From Hansfordia pulvinata (taxonomy: Eukaryota > Ascomycota > Sordariomycetes > Xylariales), in NCBI GenBank assembly GCA_006538405.1, contig BJKQ01000007.1, forward strand, positions 2,728,001 to 2,792,000: 64,000 bases of DNA. The letters run 5' to 3'. Position 1 is the first letter of the stretch. Each line of letters begins with the position of its first letter. Positions 36,057-46,793 of this stretch are shown piece by piece. Under the pieces are notes generated by a model. That model worked only from the letters and a program-made list of their open reading frames with translations. It was not told the DNA's origin and ran no database searches. Position numbers and translations under genes: made by a program.

Positions 36057-37363
36057 ATGGCTGAAGGCGGTATTGACCGGCGCGCCGAGGAGAAGATGGA
36101 GTTCTCCACCTCGAAAGAGGTCACTGTCCATCCCACCTTCGAGTCCATGTCCTTGAAGGGTGAGTCCCACGTGCTTGTTGTCGCGCGATCGCAGCTGACC
36201 CGGACGACGCAGAAAATCTCCTCCGCGGTATTTATGCCTACGGCTACGAGTCCCCTTCCGCCGTCCAGTCGCGCGCCATCGTCCAGGTGTGCAAAGGTCG
36301 CGACACCATCGCCCAGGCCCAGTCCGGTACCGGCAAGACGGCCACCTTTTCCATTTCGATGCTCCAGGTCATCGACACGGCAGTCCGCGAAACCCAGGCC
36401 CTGGTTCTGTCTCCTACTCGCGAACTCGCCACCCAGATCCAGTCGGTTGTTATGGCCCTCGGCGACTACATGAACGTCCAATGCCACGCCTGCATCGGCG
36501 GTACCAATGTTGGAGAGGACATTCGCAAGCTTGACTACGGTCAGCATATCGTTTCTGGCACCCCGGTCGTGTGGCCGACATGATTCGCCGTCGCCACCTG
36601 CGCACTCGTCACATCAAAATGCTGGTGCTCGATGAGGCCGACGAGCTGCTGAACCAGGGCTTCCGCGAACAGATCTACGACGTGTACCGCTACCTGCCTC
36701 CGGCCACCCAGGTCGTTGTTGTGTCAGCTACTCTGCCTTATGATGTCCTCGACATGACCACAAAATTCATGACCGACCCTGTCCGCATTCTCGTCAAGCG
36801 TGATGAGCTGACCCTTGAGGGTCTGAAGCAGTACTTCATCGCTGTTGAGAAGGAAGACTGGAAATTCGACACTCTCTGCGATCTCTACGACACTCTTACA
36901 ATCACCCAGGCCGTTATTTTCTGCAACACTCGCCGAAAGGTCGACTGGCTGACTGACAAGATGCGCGAGGCCAACTTTACCGTCAGCAGCATGCACGGCG
37001 ACATGCCCCAGAAGGAACGCGACAGTATTATGCAGGACTTCCGACAGGGTAACAGTCGTGTTCTCATCTCGACCGACGTATGGGCCCGCGGTATCGATGT
37101 GCAGCAAGTCAGTCTGGTCATCAACTACGACCTGCCTAGCAACCGTGAGAACTACATCCACCGCATTGGACGCAGCGGCCGTTTCGGACGCAAAGGTGTC
37201 GCTATCAACTTCGTTACCAGCGAGGATGTGCGCATTCTGCGTGATATCGAATGTAAGCAATTGCACCCACAGACGCGAGCTCATCCTTCTGACCATTGCC
37301 ACAGTGTACTACTCGACGCAGATTGACGAAATGCCCATGAACGTGGCCGACCTGATCTCTTGA
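36057..37363 (+). pseudogene. FAL1: DEAD-box RNA helicase Fal1/eIF4A-III, apparent 1-bp frameshift
   Basis: An ATP-dependent RNA helicase: the yeast protein acts in 18S rRNA maturation, and the metazoan orthologue is the exon-junction-complex core. Exons: 36057..36159, 36213..37252 and 37305..37363, with 53- and 52-nt introns in phase. Motifs in order: Q motif region ([13 protein letters not shown]), [40 protein letters not shown], and [13 protein letters not shown]. The C-terminus is NVADLIS. Length would be 400 residues, exactly the family size. Motif Ib (TPGRV) is broken: at the four-C run 36561..36564 one base is missing, so the frame reads SGTPVVWPT and stops. The frame downstream is intact to the end. 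Such a conserved protein is unlikely to be truly lost, so a consensus error is the likely cause. Confidence 0.9.
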
Positions 37364-38411
37364 GGCTCTTCACAGTCCACATGCCGCCTAAACCACAACA
37401 GCCGGGTTCGCGGGAGCTGTCCCGCCGTGTCTGGTATAAAGGGAAATCACAGAAAATGGAGGAACTGGGCCTGTCTATAACAGTGAGTTGCCCGCCATTG
37501 CCCGTTTCGGCGGTCCGCTATCCGAGTGAGCTGCTGACCTGTTTTGGGATCAGTGCCATAATTAGATTGTCGGACGCAATCAACGCCTTTCTGAAGAGAC
37601 GAACGAAGTAACGCACACCTCCTATTGAGAAACAGGGCGCAGTTGGTTTCGAGCTGAGCCCATGCTTGATAGACCGCATTGAGATTGCGAGACCGTCTCT
37701 GTCCTGATTTACCGGGCCACATGAGTCCCGGCAGCTGAACTGACAAGCTTGAGACGAGCAGCTGCGTCGCGAACTGCAGATATCCGGTGAATGCCAATCG
37801 CGTCACTTGTGGGATCAGAGCAGACTCGGAGCGGGAGGTAGGTTCCGTGACTGTCATGCTTACAAAAAGGGGAGTAATAGCGATTTGTCTCTGCAAATAT
37901 TCGGTTCCCTTGCTTTCTGGTTTTGTTCCTGCTCGCAATCATTTGCCCGATGAAAATCTCGAGGCATTGGGCTCTCCCTCTCGGCCGATTGCGTCAAGTC
38001 CAGAATATGGCAATGAATAATGTGCGGTATGATCCGCCGAAACGGTAGGATGACTGATTGATTTTTTGATCTCTTATGTCTGAATGTGCATGCCAATGCC
38101 ACCTCGCAGCGCTGTTGCAGGTGCAATTTTGCCAGCCCACCCACCATTTGCATCTTGCCACACGAAAAAGCATCGACCAATAGAAAGGACGAGAGCCGCC
38201 TTTAGCCACATTGCCACAGACCCGTCTCAATATTGTGCTGCTTATTGGTATGATTCTTGAATAGTTTGAATTATGACTAAATTGTCAAGGATACTGCCAC
38301 TGCTTGGTTGCAAAAGCGTCGAGGCAAGACTGACAACAGTCTTATAGGGGTCTGAAGCGCATGAGTATACTGGCCAGGGCAAATATCCATCGGAATCCTC
38401 ACATGATAAAG
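37364..38411. other. Intergenic (convergent 3' ends)
   Basis: 1.05 kb between the convergent FAL1 and SnoaL-like genes, AT-richer than neighbours. No gene or repeat seen. Confidence 0.55.
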
Positions 38412-38915
38412 CTAAAGATGCGTCTGTTCCCCCTTGGTGACCTCCTCGTCTCCCTCAGACCACGTGATGTTGGCATGCCACCTCTTCAGCTTCCACAGGT
38501 CGCCGTCCTTGACCAGATCGCACGAGTACATGGCGCCGCTGACGTACCGGTGCGGCCCCGGGTCGTGGCCCCTGCCGAGGCGGCAGTGCTGCGCCAGGGC
38601 GAGGCACGTGGCACGGGCCGCGGTGGCGCCCTCGCCCCCGGCAACGCTGACGCGCACGTTGGACAGGTGGTGCGTCGTGTCGATGCCGGGGCCGGCGCGG
38701 TCGAAGACGAGCCGCTTGAAGTCAGCCAGGCCGCGGCCCGCCATGCGGACGACACCGCCGCGGGCCATCTGCATCTCCACGTCGTCGGCGAGGGCGGAGC
38801 GCAGCAGCGCCTCGTCCGCGCAGTCGATGGACTGGACGGCGCGGTACAGTGCGTCCTCGACGGCCTCGCGGGCGGTCGTGGCGCCGGGCAGCGCGGCGGG
38901 GAGGTGGAAGGACAT
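38412..38915 (-). CDS. SnoaL-like (NTF2 fold) protein
   Basis: A 167-residue, single-exon protein with the SnoaL-like/NTF2-fold layout: an N-terminal helix with TTAREAVEDALYRAVQSIDC, then DEALLRSALADDVEM and a run of strands including THHLSNVRVSV and HRYVSGAMYSCDLVKDGD, ending with WKLKRWHANITWSEG. This cone-shaped fold binds small hydrophobic ligands and includes cyclases, dehydratases and isomerases; function cannot be inferred without substrate residues. The start is the ATG at 38915, which gives the usual length; the frame is open upstream without ATG support. The C-terminus is Glu-rich and ends GEQTHL. Confidence 0.75.
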   Translation of the reverse strand: MSFHLPAALPGATTAREAVEDALYRAVQSIDCADEALLRSALADDVEMQMARGGVVRMAGRGLADFKRLVFDRAGPGIDTTHHLSNVRVSVAGGEGATAARATCLALAQHCRLGRGHDPGPHRYVSGAMYSCDLVKDGDLWKLKRWHANITWSEGDEEVTKGEQTHL

Positions 38916-40692
38916 GGCGGCGGCGGGTTTCGTGCTTGTCTTGCGGGGGATGGGGGCGGGAAGGGGCTGTGCTGGACAGTATGACACGAAGGAGAGTTGC
39001 GTGACAGAGACGCGAGGCAATGATAGGGTTGACTACCACAGCCCCCATCTCCTCGTGTCTCTTCTTATACTGCTTCGCATGCCCGATCAAACCTCTGCTC
39101 GCCGTCTTGATTTCCAAGCAAACAAAGTAGAGCTCGCGCCGGCATGCAGATGTCTTCTCCAGCTAACTCCGTCGCTTCAGGGGCCGTATCTCCTGCTGCT
39201 CCCTTTCCAGGCTACCCGATCTCCGATCCGAGTCTTGGCCTCTCAGAGACCATCGTGACTGGAAGGCCCATCAGGGAGTCACGCCAGAGGGCTGACGGAA
39301 CGTCGCTGCGGTCCCTTATCCGGCGGCGAGAGCGGTGTTCGACGACGGCATGCAAGGCGTGCGCGCTGGCCCGGGAAGTGTTGACGCCAGTGTCACAGAT
39401 GGGATGCCGGCTCCCTCGAAGCTTGTCATCACGCATTCCGCGCACATGCGACGCCGTGGGCCTCCTCGACGGCCTGCAAAAGCCCATGCCTCCCTAAGCC
39501 CGGAAGACCGGCCCTGCGGATTGACCGGGCGATGATGCGAGAAGGCGGGCAGGCTCTCCCGGGGCCGGCGCCTGAAGCCCGTAAACTCCGGCTCTCTAGG
39601 CCTCTTCTGTGCTTGTCTATCGCCGTTGATGCGGTCCGTCGGCCGGCCCCCTCGGCTCGTCGGATGATGATTGGGTGCTCGAGTTGCGGTCTTCGCGCCC
39701 GCGCGATCCACCTTTGGTTGTGAGATGTAGACTGCGTTGGCTCGTTTCCACACGCCACTCTGCTTCATAGTTTCCATGGATACACCTATAGAGACTGCAC
39801 GCCCCAGCTGAGCTGCATCATCATGTCCCTTGAGTCGTATGCCATGATGCCGTGAAACATGAAAACCTGCTCAAGAGAACCCCTTCGACCTCCCGGCTTT
39901 TTCTATTCAAGGGGGGTGCGTGTCTGGATCGATACTAAAGGGGCTTTCTGTGGCGTTTCCTCTTTTAATTCGGGAGCTTCTTGCGTTCGCCTCGCCTGTT
40001 TTGTGTTTGACCTTGCCCTCATGGTGCTTGAACCCCCCTTTTCGGGACCAGTTCCGGGGCTGTTTCCGCACTTCAACCTGTTCGTCAAGCTCGATCAGGC
40101 TTCCATGGGACAGTCCGGTAACGGCGCGAGCCTGGCATGGTGCTCGGATAATCCCGGCATGGTTTCCGGCTGCCGCCATTTCGAGAGGCCTGGGTGCCCA
40201 CGGGATGCTTGGTTGATGACCGAGATGCTTGGGTTTATGACCGAGGATGAGGCCTCGGATTCACTTTGACAGGCCGGGGGGTCTGCCGCCTCGCTCTGTC
40301 TGGGATTAGATTTCATGGTTTCTATTTGAGAATTCCAGATCCCTGGCCCTTGGGATCGCCACGAGGCAGCAGTTTCATCAGGGGAGCGCAAAGTCCAAAG
40401 GCGGGTTGACGTGCCCTGTGGCACCAGGTTCCCATTGTGTGCTGGCGAGGGAACGCCACCCGCCTTTTGCCGCGGGATGAAAGAAAGCTCTCCAATGTGG
40501 TTTCCTGCTGGATGTGAGCAAACAGCGCGCGCTGAGTTAATACTGAATCATATTCTTCAAAGGGGTCTCCTACAGACTCTGCAAGGCTGGTACATTTAAG
40601 ACAGGCCGTCTTCTCTTCGTTCCGTCGTTGAGTCGCTGTCATGTTCTCTTCTCGTCAAATTTGGCCTTGGTGCTGACTTGCCTACGGTCACC
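38916..40692. other. Intergenic, divergent promoters
   Basis: 1.8 kb between the SnoaL-like and peptidase genes, which diverge. Open frames on both strands are Arg/Pro/Ser-rich and mutually overlapping, with no domain. Nothing else recognised. Confidence 0.5.
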
Positions 40693-41620
40693 ATGCAGCG
40701 GACTTATACGGGCCTCAGCCTCGACGTGCGACATGGGGTCGTGGGCCTGCTCGTCCTGCTTCTCGTACCCCTCGCCGGCGCGCTCGTCGCCCAGAGGGCG
40801 CCCCCTCCCCCACGGTTCCAGTTCCCGACGATCGGGCAAGGCATCGACCTGGGTGAGCCGCAGGAGGGCGGGAAGCTGTTTGTGGCGCCGGGCGGCAGGG
40901 GCGCGGGCGGGTTCGCGGACGCGTACACGCTGCTGAGGACGGCGCTGACGACGCAGGACCTGGCGGTGAACGCGCACATCTTCAGCAAGTACTTCGCGGC
41001 GGGCCACCGGGCGACGGCGATGCAGGCGTTCGCCAAGATCGTGGAGCCGGCGACGTGGGCGGGGAACCCCAAGATGGCGCGCATCACGGCCTACGCGTGG
41101 GACGGCAACGGTAGCCGCGGCGGGATAGCGGCCATCATGCACGGGTTCGAAGGCAAGGCGCCGACGCTGGGCCTGAGCGAGCTGGCCTGGGCCTACGACC
41201 TCATCGCCGAGGTGGACGTCGCGTACATGTGCGAGGTGCTGGAGGACGAAGGACTGGACTCGCAGGCCCGGCTTTTCGGGACCAACATTGTCCACGAGTA
41301 CATGTCAGTATCTTGTTTCGAGAGAAGATCCCCGTCTACATACCGCACCAGGTACCCAGTAGCCTCCTCTCATCAAGCTACGCTCCGCTGACAGACGAAC
41401 CCGGGGCAGGCACTGGCGCTACCTGCTCAAGAGCGTCATCAGGGGCCAGATCCTGGACGTGCGCGGCGGCTACCGGTTCGCGGGGGCGCGGTCCATCTCC
41501 AAGTCGGACGCCGTGCACAACGCCGACAGCTACGCCTGCTTCCTGACCGAGCTGTGGTGGGCGATCCAGTGCGGCAAGGAGACGGGCTGGGACGTGGCGA
41601 GCCATGACTCTGCGCAGTAG
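40693..41620 (+). CDS. Secreted or membrane-anchored HExxH metallopeptidase (M35-like)
   Basis: A 273-residue protein resembling the lysine-specific metallo-endopeptidase/deuterolysin (M35, aspzincin) superfamily. Exon 1 is 40693..41303 and exon 2 is 41410..41620. The 106-nt intron splits the zinc motif itself: splicing joins NIVHEYM to HWRYLL and creates HEYMH. Downstream, HNADSYACFLTELWW matches the NADSYA.F block at the end of these domains. A hydrophobic segment at residues 18-36 (VVGLLVLLLVPLAGALVAQ) is a signal peptide or anchor. The Ala-rich helical part ALTTQDLAVNAHIFSKYF fits the family N-lobe. The classical GTxDxxYG motif is not seen; an Asp in QILDVRGGYRF may be the third ligand. 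The start is the first ATG before the signal. Confidence 0.7.
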
Positions 41621-41683
41621 ACAAATAGCGGCAACTCATTGTCATGTAGATTCAAAAGCAGGGCTACGAGTACCAGCCCTCCT

Positions 41684-41705
41684 CCCCCCCCCCCCCCCCC
41701 CCCCC
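41684..41705. repeat. Poly-C homopolymer (about 22 nt)
   Basis: Uninterrupted C run about 65 bp after the peptidase stop codon. Its stated length may be inexact because this assembly appears to undercall C/G runs. Confidence 0.85.
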
Positions 41706-42241
41706 TGCCAGTACTTCCGTCTCCCATCCAGAGAATCCTCGAGGGTGGCGGGTGGCAGAATCGCCGAAAGTGTCCAACAGTCCTAGCCCCGGCCTGAGCT
41801 ACCGCTGCGAACGAGCCCGGCGAAAAGAGCTTCGGACGTAACAGCTGCCCTGGTGATGATCCGGCGTGGCGACGGGTCGGCCCATGAGGCGTTTTTTTCT
41901 TTCTGACACATCGCGCCTCGAGAGGCGTCTGCTACCGCAAGGCGACAGGCGTTGGCTGGATAGGTCTCTGGCATGACTTGTGGAATAAATAGATATGTTG
42001 AAAAAGGAGTCAGCCAGGTACTAACCTATAAAAATAGGACATGCGCGGACTTGGAGATGGACTCCCGGGTGGGGGGGACCTTTGTTGCCTGCTTAAAAGT
42101 ACGTTGATGAATGGGAATGGTTAGCCATACAGGGGTTGGCTCGTGTGCTGCCTTTGCGACTTCTACCGTCTTGAATCTCAGTGGCTGTGCTGGCACTGCC
42201 CACACCGGTGGCACTATCCGCTCTGGCCGGCATCAACCGCA

Positions 42242-42299
42242 GGCAGTAGAGGCAGTAGAGGCAGTAGAGGCAGTAGAGGCAATAGAGGCAGTAGAAGCA
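42242..42299. repeat. 9-bp minisatellite (GGCAGTAGA)n
   Basis: About six tandem copies of GGCAGTAGA, the later ones with G-to-A changes (GGCAATAGA, AGTAGAAGC). Noncoding. Confidence 0.9.
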
Positions 42300-42959
42300 A
42301 TATTTTAGTGTTCATAGTAGAGGCGGCCGGTTTTTGCGTTGTTTTTATTGGATATGAATAATTGGAACAAAAGGCAGGCTTGTTCCCCTCCCCAATACGC
42401 ACCATGGCCGTGTCGGATTCATCGGGGTTTCGGAGTTGCCATACCGTCATGTGTATCGCCCGCCGCAGCCTTTATGGTTTTGGGGGGGGGGGGGGGGGGC
42501 TGCTTGTGTATTCCCGCAAGAGTCCACGATCCAGGAAGGCTTCCACCGGGGAGTAAGCAGACGGGAAAGAGATTTCTACATCCTCAGAGCCAGGGCGCAG
42601 TCCATGGGGAAGCCAAGCTTCTTCGCCGGCGAGCCGCAGCAGTGAGCTCGATACGATGTTACCGGGCGGCGCAACAACGCGACAGGGTTGAAAAGCATGG
42701 AGGTTATGGCAGACGAACGTATACCCCACTGGCACCCGGCGGAGACTTTGGGTGGCGGCGGAGAACCTCCACCGGCACTCACAGCATAGAGAGTTCCTCA
42801 TGATTACTTGCTTACGCGAGGTAAAGAGCGGGTGTGCCCAGCAGCGTCTCGCCTCATCCAGGCACCTAACCCAAGCTTGATGAATGATAAATCAGGAGAA
42901 AATGGTAGTACAGAGCGAAAAACCTCGCACTTTTGCCCCCCCCCCCCTGCCCCCCCAAA

Positions 42960-43324
42960 TCAAGAAGTCTCCACGCCCATCGCCCGGCAAGCCTCCCCGA
43001 ACGCCGCCTCGTCAGCGGGCTCCGCCTCGTCGGGCAGGACGTAGCCGGGGGCGGGCGACCCGGCGCGGCGGACGAGCTCCTCGACGCCGGCCCCGTTGGC
43101 GAAGCTGACGGCGCGCACGTAGCGGCTGCCGAAGCCGAGGGAGAAGGGCTGGCCCGCGGCGACGACGAGCGTCTGACCCTCCCTCACGCTCTGCCACCCC
43201 TCGCCCCCTTCACCCTCGCCCTCGCCCTCGCCCTCGCCGCGAATGCGGACCTGCAGCAGGCCCTCCATGACGCAGAAGCAGTGATCCACGGTGGGGAAGG
43301 TCAGCCAGCGCCGGGCGAGGATGC

Positions 43325-43364
<40 letters not shown>

Positions 43365-44236
43365 GGCGGCAGCAGCTGAGGAGGAGTACTGGTTGGAGGA
43401 CTCGATGCTGGAGATGGCGAAGCGGCCGCCGGTGGCCTCGGCGTGGATGAAGGGGCGGGACATGACGCCGCCCAGCAGCCAGCGGGGCCCCGTGTTGGCG
43501 CGCAGGAAGTAAGGGGTCAGGGGCTCCGCGGGCAGGACGCTCTCGGAGCCGTCGGTGTCCCAGTCGGCGAGCTCGGGCGGTTGGTAGCCGCGGTCGAAGT
43601 GGACGTCGAAGCGGTCCTTGGCGGCGGCCATGAGCTTGGGGATGATGTGGCCCTTGAGGTCGCGGGCGTCGTGCTCGGGGACGACGAGCCCGGCGTACGC
43701 CTCGCCGACGTAGCGGAAGAAGTCGACCCAGTCGCCCGGGGCTACCAGACCCAGCGTCTCGGTATGCGGGCCTAGGAGCTCGGGGTTGTGGATGACTTTC
43801 TGGTGCGGGTGAGTGTGTGTGTGTGTGTGTGTGTATGTAAGTCTTCATGTCAGGTCGATGGAGAGGGGGCAAATCGTCGTCTGGGTAGTAGACACTACTT
43901 GGGTACACAAGAAAAGGGGGAACGATCACATACCGGAGGAACGTAGGCAAAGTCGCCGGGCCCCATGACGCGGCACTTATCGCCGTTCCACAGCTTGAGG
44001 TAGCCCTTGGTGACGAGGAAGACATCGTGGGCCTCGTCGTGCCAGTGGAAGCCGGGAGCGTCGGACAGGACGGCGCCGCTCTGGAAGACGGCGATGCCGC
44101 CGTTGGTCTGCCTGGAGGAGGCGAGGATGCGGAAGGCGCCCTTGCTGCCGGGGATGGTGATGCGCTCGCCCTCGAGCTGGTCGATGATGTAGTTGGTCCT
44201 CTGCTCGGGCGGCAGCGACTGTACGGGGATGCTCAT
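42960..44236 (-). CDS. Bicupin dioxygenase, quercetin 2,3-dioxygenase-like
   Basis: A 380-residue protein with two cupin domains, like fungal quercetinases that open the flavonol C-ring with release of CO. Exon 1 is 43934..44236 and exon 2 is 42960..43799. The 134-nt intron contains a (CA/GT)n microsatellite and splices YVPP to KVIHNPE. Cupin 1 carries GFHWHDEAHDVFLVTKG and PGDFAYVPP...IHN. Where the canonical motif has Glu, this spacing places Asp. Other conserved blocks are ETLGLVAPGDWVDFFRY and AAKDRFDVHF. Cupin 2 has the weaker TVDHCFCVMEGLLQVRI motif. A poly-Thr run (43327..43362) and a Glu-Gly repeat (about 43205..43240) look like codon-repeat expansions in loops. No signal peptide, so probably intracellular. 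The start is the only ATG near the family N-terminus. Neighbouring hydrolase and monooxygenase suggest aromatic catabolism. Confidence 0.85.
43327..43362. repeat. GTC/GAC trinucleotide tract encoding poly-Thr
   Basis: Twelve GTC units (plus strand), read on the minus strand as ACG codons in the bicupin gene. Confidence 0.9.
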
Positions 44237-45236
44237 CTCTGTCGCGGGGGTTGTGTCCGCTCGCGCGGACGGGGCTGGGATTCGGGGTATTAGTGAAAAC
44301 AAAAAAAAAAAAATTGAGAGAGGACGGTGGTGGCTCTGCTAGACTGGATCTCACGATGGCTTCCAGAAGGCGGGCTCGGGCGGGCTGACGGACAGATGTA
44401 AACAGACAGAAGAAAACCCCCAGGGACATGCGATCCGGGTCCGTATCTGCTCCGGGGTCCCCACTCCCCTCGATGGTATATCTATGCCCGAGGACGCGAG
44501 CGAGCCCGAGCCCAGGACAGCGGGGTTGACGAGGTGTCGTCTGCACAGGCCTCGCCTCTACTCGTAGGGCTCCGGCTGTTGAAACTCCAGGTACAGTGCC
44601 TCAGGTACGTAAGTAGGTACCTACTGTCGGGTAACATTGGATCTCTGGGTGCCGGGCTTCGGGTCATCAACTCCCCACACTCCCGAGCCTGAGAGCCGGG
44701 AGTGGAGCCGGCCCCAGGCACACACAGGCGCGACGGGGCCCTGAACGCGCGGCCGGCGGCGGGGCCAGGGCACACGCAATGGAACGGCGGCGCTAACGAC
44801 GCCCACATCCCGCTTCCGAAGACCACCACCACACGTTGCATGCAACATTAGATGGTCGCCGCCAAAGCACCAAAGAGGGGCGCAGGCACGGAGGGGCTAT
44901 GGGATCTCGTGGGCACTGCCGTGGGACGAGTGCCGCCGCTCGATGAGCCGCTGTCGTTTCGGCGCTCACTCGGCAAGACCCGCCGGCTGACTTATTAGTC
45001 AGTTGATGACTTGGGTTGCGTAGCAGCAGGTTGAGCACGTACGAGTGCCTACGTCACCCCGCGGGACCCTTCATCAGTCTATGGGATCTCAACTCGCTCG
45101 GTCAGGTTCATGACGGGGATCAGCAGAGCAGAGCTCCAAAAAAGCTTCACCACTCTCTCTACCTCCCGAACAATCAGCTCTTTACCAGACTCGGGACAGC
45201 CTCTGGGGCTGACTTGGGTAGTCGGTACACCGCAGA
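44237..45236. other. Divergent promoter region of the bicupin and hydrolase genes
   Basis: 1.0 kb shared by two divergent genes. It contains an A-run near 44299 and TACTCGTA at 44559..44566. A shared control region would allow co-regulation. Confidence 0.55.
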
Positions 45237-46549
45237 ATGGCCTCCTCCGACGCCACGCGCGTGGTCTACAAAGTCCACGACGGCGTGGAGATCGACGCCG
45301 AGCTGCTTCTGCCCGCGCCCAGCGACAAGTTCAAGGCGCGAGGACACCCCCTGAGTGAGTCGAAGCACTACAATTAAAAAACAACAACGCGTGAGAACCT
45401 GCCAACAAACAGAACCCCGAGTCTGACACATTCCATGTCATGTTTTACCTACCTTGCCTATAGTCATCGATATCCACGGCGGCGCCTTCATGCTCGGCTC
45501 CTCGTCCATGGTCAACCGCGACCAGGTCCGGGACTGCCTGGGCCGCGGCTGGGTCGTCCTCGTCCCCAACCACCGCCTGTGCCCCCAGGTCGACCTGCTC
45601 GACGGGCCCGTCCGGGACTGCCGCGACCTGCTGGCCTGGATCTACGCCGGCGGCGTCGCGGCCGCCCTGGGGCCCGAGCGCGCCGCCGCGTTCCCCATAG
45701 ACCTCGACCACGTCTTCAGCTTTGGCACTTCGTCCGGGGGCACGCTGGCCCTGAGTCTGGTGAGTTTCTTCTACCTCGTGTCTGTATCGAATCTCCGTCG
45801 AGGGGGGGAGGGGGGTTGAGTGAAGAGAAGAGAAGAGATAGACAGAAAGGGGAGAAACGGGGGAAAGCGAATGGCCTCGACCGAACCGAACCGAACCGAA
45901 CTGACCCGACCCGCGCTCGCAATAATGAAAGGGCTTCGGCGTGCCCCGCCCCGTCGCCGGCATCCTCGACTTCTACGGGCCGTGCGCCTTCGACGACCCC
46001 TCCTGGACCCGCGAGCTGCCGCACGTGCTGGCCAGGATCCCCGACGGCCTCTCCCCGGAGTTCCTGGCCGAGGTGTTCCGCGGGCCCGTCCCGACCCGCG
46101 GCGGCGTCTCGCTCGAGGGCCAGCAGGCCGGCGCCGGAGCCCCGGACTTCTCGGACCCGCGCACCGCCTACGCGCAGACGCAGATCGCCCGCGGCACGGT
46201 GCTGCAGGCCGTCTGCCCACGAGCCAACTGGGACGAGGTCGATCCCGTCCGCAACGTCGGCGCCGGGTCCGGGTCCGACAACAATAACAACAACAACAAT
46301 AACAGCAAGAGGCCCCCTCCTCCCTTCCCGCCGACGTTCATCGTCCACGGCGCCGCCGACTCCATGGTCCCCGCCCGCCTGAGCCGCGCGCTTCTCGGCG
46401 CCCTGCGCCGCGCGGGCGTCCGCGCCGAGATGCTCGAGATCCCCGGCGAGGAGCACACGTTCGCCGGCAGGATGGAGGTCGGGTCCGAGACGTGGCGGCT
46501 GCAGCGCAAGGGGTTCGATTTCCTGGAGAGCCTGATCGGCGCGGCGTAG
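45237..46549 (+). CDS. Alpha/beta hydrolase (esterase/lipase, HSL-like)
   Basis: A 343-residue alpha/beta hydrolase. Exons 45237..45354, 45464..45759 and 45932..46549, with introns of 109 and 172 nt in matching phase; the second holds a GAACC pentanucleotide repeat. The oxyanion-hole motif is IIDIHGGAFMLGSS, the nucleophile elbow is FGTSSGGTLAL (GxSxG), the acid is probably the Asp in HGAADSMVP, and the His is in EEHTFAGRME. All four are in the normal order and spacing. An Asn run (AAC/AAT at about 46280..46305) followed by Pro is an expansion before the last strands. No signal peptide. The substrate is unknown; its place beside a quercetinase-like bicupin makes a depside or aromatic ester possible. 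Its 3' end is 244 bp from that of the FAD monooxygenase. Confidence 0.88.
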
Positions 46550-46793
46550 TAGGAGGAGGACGGCGAGGTCTTGAGCAGTGTGCCGGTTGGGGAGGGGCGT
46601 GAGATTGTCATCTTCTTGTCTCTCAGGAATCACATGTGATATTGCAAAGTGTTCATGGATTGTAAAGGAGCAAGAATATGTCTGTAATATCTGCCGAAAC
46701 TTCAAGTAAACCGTGTATCAACGTCTACATAGTCCCTCCCCTGAAAGTCTCCGACGAGCCCTCCCCCCCCCCCTTCCAACCTGACCCCAGAAC

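Larger units (their letters stand above)
41621..42959. other. Intergenic, repeat-rich (convergent 3' ends)
   Basis: 1.3 kb between the convergent peptidase and cupin genes. It holds TACGAGTA at 41665..41672, a C run of about 22 at 41684..41705, a 9-bp minisatellite at 42242..42299, and an 18-G run at about 42482..42499. No gene is supported. Confidence 0.65.
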
